Assembly (NCBI RefSeq): GCF_030269925.1
Contig: NC_085120.1
Location: 9,203,501 to 9,267,500 of the forward strand
Length of the DNA stretch: 64,000 bases
From: Bombyx mori
Lineage: Eukaryota; Arthropoda; Insecta; Lepidoptera; Bombycidae
Reading direction: 5' to 3'
The notes under the pieces are model-generated. The model saw nothing but the letters and a program-made list of their open reading frames with translations. It did no database searches and was not told the DNA's origin. The position numbers were made by a program, and so were the translations under genes. Shown in pieces: positions 22,366 to 33,935 of the stretch; the stretch's first letter is position 1; every line of letters begins with the position of its first letter.

Positions 22366-23044
22366 GGACAAAAAAAGAAGAGGTTAAATCGCATTGCAGG
22401 ATCAGAAGAAGAGATAGTAATTTGACTATCATGCTTAGGACGACCCAATAAGACTTAGATATGGAACAGAACCATTTACACAAATGTAATATAAGGCAGT
22501 ACGTTGTCTCGTTATACGCGAGAAAAACTCCGTAGCATCAACTTGGAAAAGCTCAACAAAAAGAATGGAGCGTTAATAAATAGATATTTTAATTATAAAA
22601 TAAGGAGACTGCGTTCTTTAGGATGTTTCATTTATAAATTATGAAGGCGGGCCGCGTTACATGAGACACATGAGTATTGCGCACAGGATGCATGAATCCA
22701 AGATTCACTTATTGGCGCCAGTCTATTGCGTCAAACCGTAGCGGTGGCGCCGAGCGAATCTTAACCCTTTTACTGCTGAGTTTATTTTCATATATTTCTG
22801 CAGATATTGATAAAGGATTTTTGAAAAAAAAAACCTTATAAAAAATACAAAAATCGATGCTAAATCCACAGCAAAATAATATTAAATGGTAATTTATAAA
22901 TGTTATTAACTTATTAAAGCGTTTTGCGTTTACGCGCTAAGACACGTCCGTACAGGTCTATGCTTAATACCTATAATCAAACTGCGCAATAATCGGTATT
23001 CCTACGCTCTGCACTTTATACAGAGTCGATCTATCGACGGTTCG
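22366..23044. other. Intron sequence without recognised features
   Basis: No gene or known repeat recognised. Confidence 0.5.
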
Positions 23045-23343
23045 TTTTAACGGTGGTTTTAGGTACCCCAAGGACCGGTCATCGTTCTCGTCGAACCCGT
23101 CGCTTGCGACGAAGGGCTCGGCGAGTTAATTAACCCACAGACACAGCCCACTAAGTCTCTCGCTGGATCTTCTCAGTGGGTCGCGTTTCCGATCCGGTGG
23201 TAGATTCTGCGGAACACGGCTCTTGCTAGGGTTCGTGTTAGCAACATCGTCAGGTTTGAGACCCGTGAGCTCACCTACTAGCCCGGTAACGCTGACATGG
23301 TCTCTCTAGACTCTAGACCATCAGCTTAGGCTTAAAAAAAAAA
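23045..23343 (+). mobile_element. 5'-truncated jockey-clade LINE 3' end (BMC1-like)
   Basis: Starts in the ORF2 end ('gtcgaacccgtcgcttgcga'), includes 'cccactaagtctctcgctgg', and ends 'catcagcttaggcttaaaaaa'. Confidence 0.85.
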
Positions 23344-23626
23344 CGGTTCGCGCTCAAAGGGTTAAGTTGCTATAAGTCTTCGAATGATATCCTTGTAATA
23401 TTATTATAAAGTCGTGCGCGTGTATCGGTAATGATAGAGGATGGGCATGTCACTCATTCTAAGGGCCGCGATTAGGAATCTGGGCACGTACAAAAATGTT
23501 TTCTGGTCTTCTGAAATCATCACAAATGCTTTTTGTATCCTGTTTGTTGATGTTCTTTACTTGCATTGGCGTATGCCTAGCGTATTTTCATAGAAAAGTT
23601 AATTTAATGTTATTTATTTAATCTAT
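23344..23626. other. Intron sequence without recognised features
   Basis: Nothing recognised. Confidence 0.4.
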
Positions 23627-24104
23627 ACTGGTGGTCGCGCAGTAGTCGAAATTCGAATATAATTAATTGATTTTATAAGTTTGAACATTATTAAGGTTCT
23701 ATTGTCAAAGACTATTATTATACTTCTTTATTCACAGATTTCGCCAAGACCACAGTACAAGCAAATGCGAGTAATATTAAAGATAAACATTAAAGTTATT
23801 AAAAGATATACAAAAAATAATATTAAGATTAACCAATTCTCAATTTGACCACAGACTTTAAGCAATAACAAAAGTTTGACAATAAACAAAGAATGTGCCA
23901 AATAGATAGGTAGTGTGTGTAATATTTTTTATTATAGATTTAATGTATTATTACTATTATTACTGCATAATGTAAAAAAAAAATTAGCATTCTGCAAACC
24001 TTCTCGATATTTTCTATAAGTGTGGAAAATTTCATACTCCTCGGTCCGCGCAATTTTCATAAAAAGGGTATACAAAGTTTTTGCTTCACGTATTAATATC
24101 TAGA
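23627..24104 (-). mobile_element. Non-autonomous Helitron, family A, diverged
   Basis: Minus strand starts TCTAGATATTAATACGTGAA. The 3' terminal CTAG is mutated (plus strand 'actggtggtcgcgcag' in place of 'actagtggtcccgcag'). At about 478 bp it is the longest copy, with extra AT-rich sequence inside. Confidence 0.7.
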
Positions 24105-24333
24105 TTATATTAATTCCAAGTATTTACGGACGTCATTGCTTGGTATGGCAGGGCAATTGGTACACGCATGAATATTTCAATACGTATGTACACTGAAGTA
24201 ATGCTGAAGTGATTGAAATTGAGTCATTTGTATGAAAAACGGTACGCTGCAATAGAATTTCAAAACTACATATTTGATTGTTTTGAAATTGTTCACCCGC
24301 AAGGATTGATGGCAATACAATATTATTATTATT

Positions 24334-24555
24334 ATTTTATTGCTTAGATGGTTGGACGAGCTCACAGCCCACCTGGTGTTAAGCGGTTACTGGAGCCCAT
24401 AGACATCTACAACGTAAATGCGCCACCCACCTTGAGATAAAAGTTCTAAGTTCTCAGTATAGTTACAACGGCTACCTCACCCTTCAACCCGAAACGCATT
24501 ACTGCTTCAAGGTAGAAATAGGGTGGTAGTACCTACCCGTGCGGACTCACAAGAG
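24334..24555 (-). repeat. Bm1 SINE
   Basis: Near-complete minus-strand copy, tail side at left (tattattgcttagatggttg), 5' block at right (gtgcggactcacaagag). Confidence 0.9.
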
Positions 24556-24659
24556 TATTATAACATAGCTCTAATGTTCGGATCAGTAACATGTTTATTG
24601 TTGGTAAAACCTTTTGATGTTCAAGCCTTTTTTTTGTTTTTAAAGTTTTAAGCTACATA

Positions 24660-24815
24660 CTCGCGTGACGCGAAGGGCTATTTGATTTAAGCGGCTTTTC
24701 GCTTAATACGCGACAATTATTTTCGTAATTAAAGGTGGATTTTATTTGTAATTAGCATCAATTTGTTATTAAAAAAAAAAAAAACTTTTATTCGCTCTCC
24801 TGTAAAGTTGCAAAA
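24660..24815 (+). repeat. Unnamed dispersed repeat (family E), shortened
   Basis: Shares 'aaagttgcaaaaa' and the 'gcttaatacgcgacaattat' block with the other copies; an A run replaces part of the middle. Confidence 0.5.
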
Positions 24816-24974
24816 ACCCGTCGAAATAATCTCAGCAAGAGCTCGAAAGATACATTGTCATGAAGCTTTTGCACGAACTCAAGCAGACTTATCTTACGAT
24901 ACATCTTGATTTCAACTTTGACGATAAATCGCTAGGGACATCAAGGAAGCCGTCTTTAGACAGACAAATGCAAT

Positions 24975-25211
24975 ATTACTGGTGGTAGGACCACTTGTGA
25001 GTCCGCGCGGGTAGGTACCACCGCCCTGCCTATTTCTGCCGTGAAGCAGTAATGCGTTTCGGTTTGAAGGATGGGGCAGCCGTTGTAACTATACTGAGAC
25101 TTTAGAGCTTGTATCTCAAGGTGGGAGGCGCGTCTACGTTGTAGATGTCTATGGGCTCCAGTAACCACTTAACACTAGGTGGGCTGTGAGCTCGTCCACC
25201 CAACTAAGAAA
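24975..25211 (+). repeat. Bm1 SINE, full body
   Basis: Runs from 'ttactggtggtaggaccact' to 'gagctcgtccacccaactaa' and its A-rich tail. Confidence 0.93.
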
Positions 25212-25491
25212 TAAAAATAAAAAAATTACACGATGCGTCGCGTGCACAGTTAGTTGATTGGCTCGGGTTCAATTTGTTATAAAAAGCAAGTGCACCGATC
25301 CCGACCTTTATATTGTACTATTGTTTAGTCTCGTACACTGACTCCTATCATATACAAATCTATTTATAAACAAAATAAAAATAAAAGCGGCTACGAAAAG
25401 AATAAACAAAGCGCATTATGTCTTTATCCGAAATTCGATTTTTGACGGATCATATAATATAGATATCTTCAAAATCGTCCTCTATTTTTAA

Positions 25492-25910
25492 TCTATATAT
25501 TAATACGTGAAGCAAAAACTTTGTACCCCTTTTTACGAAAATTGCGCGGACAGAGGAGTATGAAATTTTCCACACTTATAGAGAATATAGAGAAGAAGTG
25601 CACAACGCTAATATTTTTTTAAAATAATACATAAAAGATACATTAAATCGATAAAGAAAACATTACACACACTACGTACCATGTATTTGACGGACACACG
25701 CATGCATACTATTTATTGTCAAGCTTCTGTTCTTAACGTCTGTTGTCAAATTGAGAATAGATTAAATATTATTTGTCTTCGTTAATATTTTTTATAGTGT
25801 AGTCTTGGCGAAATTTGTGATTATAGAAGTATAAAATACAATCTTAATAGTGTACAAACTTACAATTCCAATTAATTATAGTCGAATTTCGGCTACTGCG
25901 GGATCTCTAG
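25492..25910 (+). mobile_element. Non-autonomous Helitron, family A
   Basis: Starts TCTATATATTAATACGTGAA (flanked by A), ends ggatctCTAG (flanked by T), with the subterminal 'agtcgaatttcggct' hairpin. 419 bp, no ORF. Confidence 0.82.
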
Positions 25911-25932
25911 TTCTCTTTATTACTCAGTGTTA

Positions 25933-25982
25933 TCGAGCTCGCAGCCCACCTGGTGTTCAGTGGTTGCTGGAGCCCATAGAGG
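25933..25982 (-). repeat. Bm1 SINE 3' fragment
   Basis: About 50 bp ('gagctcgcagcccacctggt' to 'ggagcccatagagg'); the rest is lost. The following 'cccctagcattgcaagggtt' may be a diverged family F scrap. Confidence 0.7.
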
Positions 25983-26125
25983 CTTGTGAAGAGTACTTAA
26001 CTTGGCTGTACCCCTAGCATTGCAAGGGTTCATGGGCTACAGCGACCACTCACTATCTATCAGGACGTATGCTGGATATATGTATGCTGAATAGTAATAA
26101 ACAAGATGTATAACATATTCTACAT

Positions 26126-26366
26126 TACTGGTGGTGGGACCTCTTGTGAGTCCGCGCGGGTAGGTACCACCACCCCGCTTATTTCTGCCGTGAAGCAGTA
26201 ATGCGTTTCGGTTTGAAGGGCGGGGCAGCCGTTGTAACTATATTTGAGACCTCAGAGCTTATATCTCAAGGTGGCTGGCGCATTTACGTTGTAGATGTCT
26301 ATGGGCTCCAGTAACCACTTAACACCAGGTGGGCTGTGAGCTCGTCCACCCATCTACGCAATAGAA
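26126..26366 (+). repeat. Bm1 SINE, full body
   Basis: From 'ttactggtggtgggacctct' to 'gagctcgtccacccatctac' and its tail. Confidence 0.93.
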
Positions 26367-27671
26367 AATAAATTGAACGTTAAAAATAAAAAAAAACACG
26401 TGTCAATACTAAGTGCAAGAGTAATGAATGTGTAACCTCAGTGAAGGATCGCGGGCCCGGGTTGAATGTACCCGATCCGCGACGCGATCATCTAACTACC
26501 AAACGTTAAATCACAATCCCTCATTCATACACTTAGTGTGCTATACATAGGCATTACCATATATCGTCTTCTCGCATTAAAACTGTATAATCTCAAAGCT
26601 TACTAATTTTACAGGAGAGTGTTTTAAAGGTTTAACATGTGATATTTTTAATATTAATCATCTTTGCAACATTTATTCTTTTATTTTTTTACCAGTTACA
26701 GTATCTGTCTTTTTAAAGTAAGATACAATTATGTATTAATTTTGTTACTAGTAGTTAAAATATAGTTAAACTAAAAAAAAAACTTAAACTAAGCTACGCT
26801 CTTTTGACAGTATTTATGAGAAAAATAGTGGCGATACCAAATGATTCCGCATATTAACTCAATTTCGAATATTTTTGGAAATTGTACTTTTAATTCGAAA
26901 AGACGATATGTGTACACTTCGTCATTACGCTATATTTATAACTACAATCTTATTGACTCATTTCGTTTAAAATTATTTATGGTTTCGCTCTCTTTATTGA
27001 AAGGTCTTTTTAACCGACTTCAAAAAAGGAGGAGGTTCTCAATTCAATTGTATGTTTTTTTTTATGTTTGTTACCTCATAACTTTTGACTGAGTGAATCG
27101 ATTTTGATGATTCTTTTTATTAGGAAGCTGACGCTTCCTCAATTTAGTCCAGTTCTGATAATGGTATCCATGAGAAAATCATATAAGTTTTAAATTTGCA
27201 TTAAGTACGTGCGCGGCAAATAGATGAATAACTCAACATCACGCCAACCGATTTCGATGATTATTGTTTTTAGTGTATATTAATTTGTTTTGGAAAATCT
27301 TTTTTTTCTATTTGAAGTCGATTTTTGTTAAAGCATGTCTATTTACAGTTATTAAAATAAATAATATGATTTAATTCGAGTCGAATACTCTACAGTTTTG
27401 TTAGTCATGGACTACTAAGGTATCTTCTTAGTAGTTAGCAAAATATTAAAATAATACAACGACAATAAAACAAACCGAGATTGAACCGAAAAAGTGTGCT
27501 CACTTACAACCATTTTTAATTAGGTTGTAAACTATCTTTTTGCAATATTCCATCGAAATCCTTGAAGTTGTTTTTGCGTGATTAATCAACGAACATTCAA
27601 GCAATTCTAATATTTAGATGTACGCTAGTTGTCTCCGGTGTAAGTTAAAAAAGTAGATACGCAAGGTGCTG
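26367..27671. other. Intron sequence without recognised genes
   Basis: Contains a GC-rich imperfect palindrome at about 26446-26490 ('ggatcgcgggcccggg' / 'gatccgcgacgcgatc'). An 83-codon ORF at 26841-27092 has no motif and sits in low-complexity sequence. Confidence 0.45.
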
Positions 27672-28122
27672 ATCTATTCAGTACTGTGAGGACCACTTCG
27701 ATAAAGCGGCACGACACGAGAACCCTCTCATCGTGGCCGCCGGTAACTACATTCCCGATCCTGCGGACAGAATGGAAAGCAGTCGACGTCGCCCCAAACA
27801 CGTCATTTTGGATTCTCTCGATCCACTAACGGTGCTTTTAGGTATTTCAAGCACCGGTCACCGTTCTCGTCGAACCCGTCGATTGCGACGAAGGACTCGA
27901 CGAGTAAATTAACCCTCAGACACAGCCCACTGAGTTTCTCGCCGGATCTTTTCAATGGGTCGCGTTTCCGATCCGATGGTAGATTCTGAGAAGCACGGCT
28001 CTTGCTAGGGTTCGTGTGTTAGCAACGTCATCAGGTTTGATCCTCGTGAGCTCACCTACTAGTTAAGGCGACGCTGATATAGCCTCTCAAGGCTATCATC
28101 AGCTTAGGTAGAAAAGAAAAAA
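27672..28122 (+). mobile_element. 5'-truncated jockey-clade LINE with intact ORF2 C-terminus
   Basis: About 75 codons of the ORF2 C-terminus are open from about 27684 to a stop at about 27912: HFDKAARHENPLIVAAG, then RRRPKHVILDSLDPLTVLLG and an Arg-rich end. These align with the C-terminus of the full LINE ORF2 at 40602-43484 (YFDKAMRHDNRLIVAAAD; RRRPRHVLTDPSDPITFALD). This ties the short 3' fragments across the window to the jockey clade. It ends 'atcagcttaggtagaaaag' with an A tail. Confidence 0.88.
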
Positions 28123-28290
28123 AAAACGCCTTCACCAGTGAAAGGCACTCGAGTCATTGTAGAACAATTTGTCTGCCTTAAGGAGGTAAAAACGTGAATA
28201 ATATATGGAAATATCCAAGAAAATCTAGTTTATGCCTATTTGGGGCTAGACAAAGCATTGATTGTTGGGTTTATAGTCCCACTGTATATA

Positions 28291-28826
28291 TTACGGTAAA
28301 TGTACACTCTTGGGAAACGTACACTTTTACCGGTAAATGTGCACATTTGCCAAAAAGTTAGGTATATGTGAACTGAATATAATGTATATGTACATTTTCC
28401 GGCAAATGTGTACTCTTACCTTCATGTTTTAAGAAAAGTTGGAATACAAATAAATTAATAATGTTGTTGCAGTAAAAAAATATTTATTTAAATTAACATA
28501 ATACAAAAGGCTTTAATAACGAAAATTATTTTAATTACAAAAATGTAAATGACAAACAAAAGATTCTTTTCTTTGCATATTATATAATATTATGTCGTAG
28601 GTTAGGTTAGGTTAGGTTGCAGTGATGCGCATGCGCACCACATTACTAGCCCTTGCGATTTTGTATTTTGTATGCCATGCTCACATTTACCAAAAAGACA
28701 TGGTCATTGTGAATTCAATGTACATTTTCCTTCTTTGAAATTGTAAATGTTAGTTGAATGCACATTACCCAAACGAGGAGGCAAAAAAATGTGTACATTT
28801 TCCGCAATATCTACTTTTACCGTAAC
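28291..28826. mobile_element. Probable MITE with TTACGGTAAA termini
   Basis: Starts TTACGGTAAATGTAC and ends in the inverted TAC TTTTACCGTAA. Several internal variants of 'ggtaaatgtgcacatttgcc' lie near both ends. No ORF. Near its centre (28598-28618) is TAGG(TTAGG)n, four units of the insect telomere motif. Confidence 0.5.
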
Positions 28827-28971
28827 ACTAGCAGAGCTGTACATTTAGTTAGAAGATTTATTGACATCAAGAAGCCATGTAGATATATAAGAGCGTTGTC
28901 GACATTATATTTCTATATATATAGATAGAAGAAGGATTATCAAAAATTTTGTTTTCTAATTTTGGAACTCT

Positions 28972-29896
28972 AATAAAAATCGGTAAAAAAACTTTTAAGT
29001 TAAACGGTTTTATTTTATGTGCACTGAAAACTACAAAATAAATAAATAGTTACTTACCTATCAACCTACGTAGGTGATCTCGGTCATTAATATCTCTGAT
29101 GGTAGTGGTTGTCATAACATGAACCATGTCAGCGGCCGAAAGGCAGTTCATGAAAGAACACTAACACCAGGGTTTGCTTGGTAGGTAAACTAAGTACACA
29201 CTATAACAAGTAGGTATTTTGACCTTCTAGTTCAGAAATATTTTGGTACTAGGCAGAATAGCTTTTAGGCATATTAGACTAAAATAAAAACGTGGGGCCC
29301 CTCTGAAATCATATCTATGGCAGAGCATATCTTATACTTTGGTAGATCATGAGCTCGCCGTTCGCTGGTGAAGCCGCCACGGCTGGTTATTGATGGTCAA
29401 AACCTCCAGTTACGATTATAGTAAGTCGATTCAGCGGACCCTGGACTCCGGAGCTATGAGGTTTTAGATGCGACCGGGATAAGCCGCTAGGATGATGATG
29501 ATGACGATTATAATAAGTCGATACAATCCACACTTAGTATAGTAGAAAGTAATACAGAAATAATAATGGGCCCCACGTTTTTATTTTAGTCTAATATGCC
29601 TAAAAGCTATTCTGCCTAGTACCAAAATATTTCTGAACTAGAAGGTCAAAATACCTACTTGTTATAGTGTGTGCTTAGTTTACCTACCAAGCAAACCCTG
29701 GTGTTAGTGTTCTTTCATGAACTGCCTTTCGGCCGCTGACATGGTTCATGTTATGACAACCACTACCATCAGAGATATTAATGACCGAGATCACCTACGT
29801 AGGTTGATAGGTAAGTAACTATTTATTTATTTTGTAGTTTTCAGTGCACATAAAATAAAACCGTTTAACTTAAAAGTTTTTTTACCGATTTTTATT
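28972..29896. repeat. Large inverted duplication, 329-nt arms
   Basis: Arm 28972-29300 is the reverse complement of arm 29568-29896 over 329 nt with one mismatch seen (t at about 29209 against c in the partner) and no gaps. The 267-nt centre ends in (GAT)n and, in plus frame, reads GLRSYEVLDATG, like a LINE 3' end. The right arm begins about 30 bp from the stop of the helicase relic at 29926, so the arm may derive from the 3' end of that element. Confidence 0.9.
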
Positions 29897-29925
29897 TTCT
29901 TGTTTTTAGTATTTAGTGAAATTGT

Positions 29926-31760
29926 CTACCGAATATTCCTCATTCTATTTAATTCATTCAGTGCATCATTATTACACGGTTTCTTACCTGATAATTTAGT
30001 ACAATCTAATTCCTCAATACATAGATAGCCCTTCCAGAGACTTGACTCGACTTAGAGCCACGTATGCTTGTCCTTCCTCAAACAATTTTGAGCCTAAATA
30101 TACTACTGCATGGTCGACGGTGCTGCCCTGCATTTTATGGACGGTGGATGCCCATGACAAAGCTAAGGGCAAGATCCTTCTTTCAGGCGTACCATAATTG
30201 AATTTTGCTGGAAACTGTATGGCTTTAGGGTAAATAACGTGCATGCCATTACATTGCACGCCGGCAAATCCCGAAGTGAAAACGCTGTGGTCACCTTGAT
30301 GCCATGAAGCCCGAATAATTCTAGCAACGTCATTAATACTAATGAATACATTTGGAATTTCAATTCTTTCAGGTTCACCGTTTTCAGGTATATCTGGCAC
30401 ACTAAGTCGTATTAAGTCTTGTTCACTAATCTGGACATTTTGGCAATGCGTACATCTCTATAAAGTGGGTTATTTCTAGTTAGCCATCTTAAAGCGCTGT
30501 AGAATTTTTCGCGAGATATTGTGAACTCTCTTGTGATGTTCAAATTCTCCAAACGTTCTGTAACTACAACGATACCCACCTGGCTGGAAGATCTTGGAAG
30601 CATATTAGGTAATCTTTCACTGACCTCAAAGATATCTTGGGCAAACAACACTGCTTGTCCGCGGAAACCGTACTGCCCGTATAGCCCAGTAAATTTTACG
30701 ATTTTAACAAGCGGGATGATTCTACACAGCAATCGCTGCTCTGCTTGCGTCAGCGCTTGAATCTCATCTGGTATTGAACCTGGATCCAGATTATTCCAGT
30801 ACGCCTTTGATGGTGCTATTGTTTTATTACTGGTCACATGTGTTTGGCAGCGTGAACATAAAAGTAATGTTGTTTTTGAAGACAGTTCTGCAGGTAGATA
30901 TCCTAATACAGCTGTGTTGTAACGTACAGTATGAATTTGGTTAGGATATCAATGCTTCGTGCAAATGTCACAAACGTGTATACACGATGTGTTAATGGCA
31001 TTTTCAAACGCTTGTACATGATTTTCAGCTCTGCGTTGCTGTGCACGCTCACGTTGGTTATTTAATCTGTCGTGGCGTTGCTCAGGTGTTTCTGAAGCTT
31101 CTAACTCCTTTCGTCTCTCACGCCGTCCTGTTAATCTGGCCTCATGTTGCTCAGGTGTTTCTGACGCTAATAGCTCTATTTGTCTGTTACGTTGTAATCT
31201 TAGCCTGGACTCATGACGCTCAAGTGTTTCTGACGCTATTAGCTCTCTTCGTCTGTCACGTTGTGATGCTAGCCTAGACTCATGACGCTCAGATGTTTCT
31301 GATGCTAACAACTCTCTTTGTCTGTCACGTTGTGATGCTAGCCTGGACTCATGACGCTCGGGTTTTTCTGACGCTATTAACTCTCTTCGTCTGTCACGTT
31401 GTGATGCTAGCCTGCACTCATGACGCTCAGGTGTTTCTGACTCTACCAGCTGCCTTTGTCTCTCACGTTGTGCTATTAACCTGGTATCATGTTGCTCAGG
31501 TGTTTCTGTTGCTAACCGTTCTCTTCGTTTCTGTAGTCAACTGTGGGTTTCATTTTCACTCTCCTTTGCACGTTTAGTTCTATACTTTTCTTTTGCCTTT
31601 TCGAGCCTTCTTTTTCGTTGTGTAGCAGTTTCGTTTTTATTTTTGTTTGCTTTTTTATTTATTGTTGTTCCCACGATTAAGGGGCATTTTGACGGTCGAC
31701 CCCGCCAGAAGTCCAGCAAAGGGGCAAGGCTTAATATACAACAAGATGCGCCCAATCTTG
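29926..31760 (-). pseudogene. Helitron-like DUF6570/Pif1 protein relic, internally deleted
   Basis: N to C on the minus strand: a basic start (TATQRKRRLEKAKEKYRTKR, about 31600-31680), seven 23-residue repeats (ASETPEQ/RHESRL...R), a Cys pair (CDIC...CSRC) and a DUF6570-like region ([36 protein letters not shown] end). Next comes [19 protein letters not shown], which could be the start of an OTU-like domain. After an abrupt join it continues as a Pif1-type helicase C-terminus ([51 protein letters not shown]). The Rep nuclease and the helicase ATPase core that should lie between are absent. In-frame stops occur at about 31535 and 30949-30951, with shifts near 30430 and 30015. The coding capacity is dead. 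Confidence 0.75.
31041..31520 (-). repeat. 69-bp coding tandem repeat
   Basis: 'tgtttctga/t' recurs at about 31088, 31157, 31226, 31295, 31364, 31433 and 31499: five 69-bp steps and one 66-bp step. Each 69-bp unit encodes 23 residues rich in Arg and Glu (ASETPERHESRLASQRDRRR type), probably charged coiled coil. Confidence 0.85.
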
Positions 31761-32409
31761 AGGGGGAAGCGCTGACGACATTACATTTTTACCCACCCTA
31801 ATGCCATACAGTCCTCGGCACGTTTTAACCTATTAACTTAACTTGGGTGGTATAGCTACCGCTTACTAACGAGGTATCTAATTACCTATTTTTTTTTATC
31901 TGCCCCTCTAACGTCACACAATCTTGGACGCAACTGTTCTCGACACGACTAATCATGCCTCCACCTAATACGCCATTTTGTAACTTGTAACAGCTAATAC
32001 GAAATTTTGACATAATGACAGTATTCTGCTAGTGTAGTCCTATTATTTGATACCCATATTGTGGTGGTTGTGGAAAAATATGTACCTAGTCCGCCATATT
32101 GGAACGGCGTCCATCTTGAATTTTAAATTTGACATAATCATCGTGTTTTACTAGTGTAACCCTTTCATTTGATACCCATATTGAGGAGTTTAAGGAAAAA
32201 TATGTAATCCGCCATTTTGTATCGGCGGCCATCTTAGATTTATAATGTCATTGATTTTATTATATTGTATTGTCATGTAAATTAAATGTGTGTACCAAAT
32301 TTCAGATCAATCTGACAACGGGAAGGTGCTTAAATTTCAATTTCAAATTTTGACCCAAATAAATAAAAAACAAATTCCGTACAGGTCGAGCTAAATAAAA
32401 CCGTTTAAA

Positions 32410-32877
32410 AAGCGCTCTTGCTTTCTCGATATTTCACCCAACTCGTTCGTCGGCTAATGAATATTCCTAAGTGTTTTAGATTAGGCAAATTAATCACCAT
32501 AATATAACGTGTACTGACATATATTAACACTAAATATAACCTCAATATATAACGCTGAAAACATTAATTGCCTTCGTAATCAATATTTCAAACGTAAATT
32601 ATGTATTTAGGTAGGTATCTCGGTATATTTTATGATAAGCCGTTATACATAGTTGAGGAGAGAGTTTTGAAAATAGTTATTTTATTACTTAACGTTTTTC
32701 AGTTATCAGCAGTGATCGGGGTCCAAATGTTGAATCGATTTCAAAAAAGAAGAAAGTTCTGTAATCAAATGTGTGTATTACTTATCTGATTTATATTTAT
32801 AGAAACCCATTTTGATGATTATATTTTTATTTGAAGGCTAGTGTTTTAGTGTTTTAAGCTTAGTGTGCTAGTTTTTT
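32410..32877. other. Intron sequence without recognised features
   Basis: Nothing recognised before the Bm1 at 32878. Confidence 0.45.
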
Positions 32878-33118
32878 TACTAGCGGTAGGACTTCTTGTG
32901 AGTCCGCATGGGTAGGTACCACCACCCTGCCTATTTCTGCCGTGAAGCAGTAATGCGTTTCGGTTTGAAGGGTGGGGTAGCCGTTGTAACTATACTGAGA
33001 CCTTAGAACTTATATCTCAAGGAGGGTGGCGGTGTTTACGTTGTAGGTGTCTATGGGCTCCAGTAACCACTAAATACCAGGTGGGCTGTGAGCTCGTTCG
33101 CCAATCTATGCAATAAAA
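32878..33118 (+). repeat. Bm1 SINE, full body
   Basis: From 'tactagcggtaggacttctt' to 'gagctcgttcgccaatctat' and its A tail. Confidence 0.92.
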
Positions 33119-33299
33119 AAACGTGTGGTCCAATTTAAGCTTTATAAAGATTGGATGAGCGGTTTTCGGATTATCCTAAATAATGTTAATTTAACTATAG
33201 GTACTTCTTCCATTTTATTTTGTTGGCGTCTGTTTTCGTTTTATCTCTTTGAGCTATGCATTAGAATTTGCGTTTTGAATTGTTTGTTCTCATATAAAG

Positions 33300-33487
33300 T
33301 CTGCAGACAGAGATAAATAAAAGACCTAAACTTTATTTAATTCCAATTTTCATATTTATCTGCCTTTCAAACCTTCTCTGGACTTCGACAAATAATTCAA
33401 GACCAAAATTAGCCAAATCGGTCCAGCCTTTCTCGAGTTTTAGCGAGACTAATGAACAGCAATTCATTTTTATATATATTATATAGA
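33300..33487 (-). mobile_element. Helitron family B, shortened
   Basis: Carries 'agccaaatcggtccagcctt' and 'tcgagttttagcgagact' as in 13629-13920. The 5' TC end is present (plus GA at about 33486) but the CTAG end is missing. Confidence 0.65.
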
Positions 33488-33935
33488 TAGATACTGAAAA
33501 TATTAATAAATTTAACTATTTGCTAAGTGTCGTGTTAATTTCGGTATACGTAACAGAAAAGTTGATGATTAACACTGTAAATATAGTTCTAGTAGGATGT
33601 GATGATGAGAGAATATACTTGACATCATTTGTGTTGATTCGGTTCTAACAAGAGCAGTTCGTTACTGAATCTATCACCGGATGATAACATGGAAAGGCAT
33701 TGGGTTTTATTCAATGTTTTATGATGACGCTTGTAGCTGAAAAGTATTGTACTGTTTGACGAAGCATATTGCTGATAACTCTGTTTCAATAATCTGACGA
33801 AGCGTGTTGCGGATAATAATATGTATTTTTATATAATAAATAAAATAACTGCAAATAATTATAAAAAAATTCAATAAACTCCATAGAATGACGGTAACTA
33901 ATGTATCTTTTGATTAATGTCTGTTTACATTGGAT
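33488..33935. other. Intron sequence; short repeat noted
   Basis: Two imperfect copies of 'tgacgaagcrtrttgc' near 33755 and 33795. 33640-33685 ('aacaagagcagttcgttact') may be a scrap of a LINE end. Confidence 0.35.

Larger units (their letters stand above)
29926..32408 (-). mobile_element. Decayed Helitron-like element
   Basis: The protein relic above plus 31760-32390, which in minus sense holds blocks such as 'aatatgggtatcaaatgaaa' and 'aatatggcggac', taken here as 5' non-coding sequence of the element. A 16-nt direct repeat (AAATAAAACCGTTTAA) lies at 29853-29868 and 32393-32408, on either side. Exact termini could not be fixed. Confidence 0.5.

Noticed and set aside
22070..22483. Minus-strand ORF of 137 codons
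   Set aside because: Ser/Leu-rich shadow opposite an RTE-type relic whose plus frame shows YGHMMRR and DRREWK motifs.
26446..26490. GC-rich palindrome as a tRNA or structured RNA
   Set aside because: No A/B boxes and no cloverleaf; only an imperfect inverted repeat.
31041..31577. Plus-strand ORFs of 78-94 codons with repeated hydrophobic units
   Set aside because: They are the antisense of the 69-bp coding repeat of the Helitron-like relic; the minus frame carries the family pattern.
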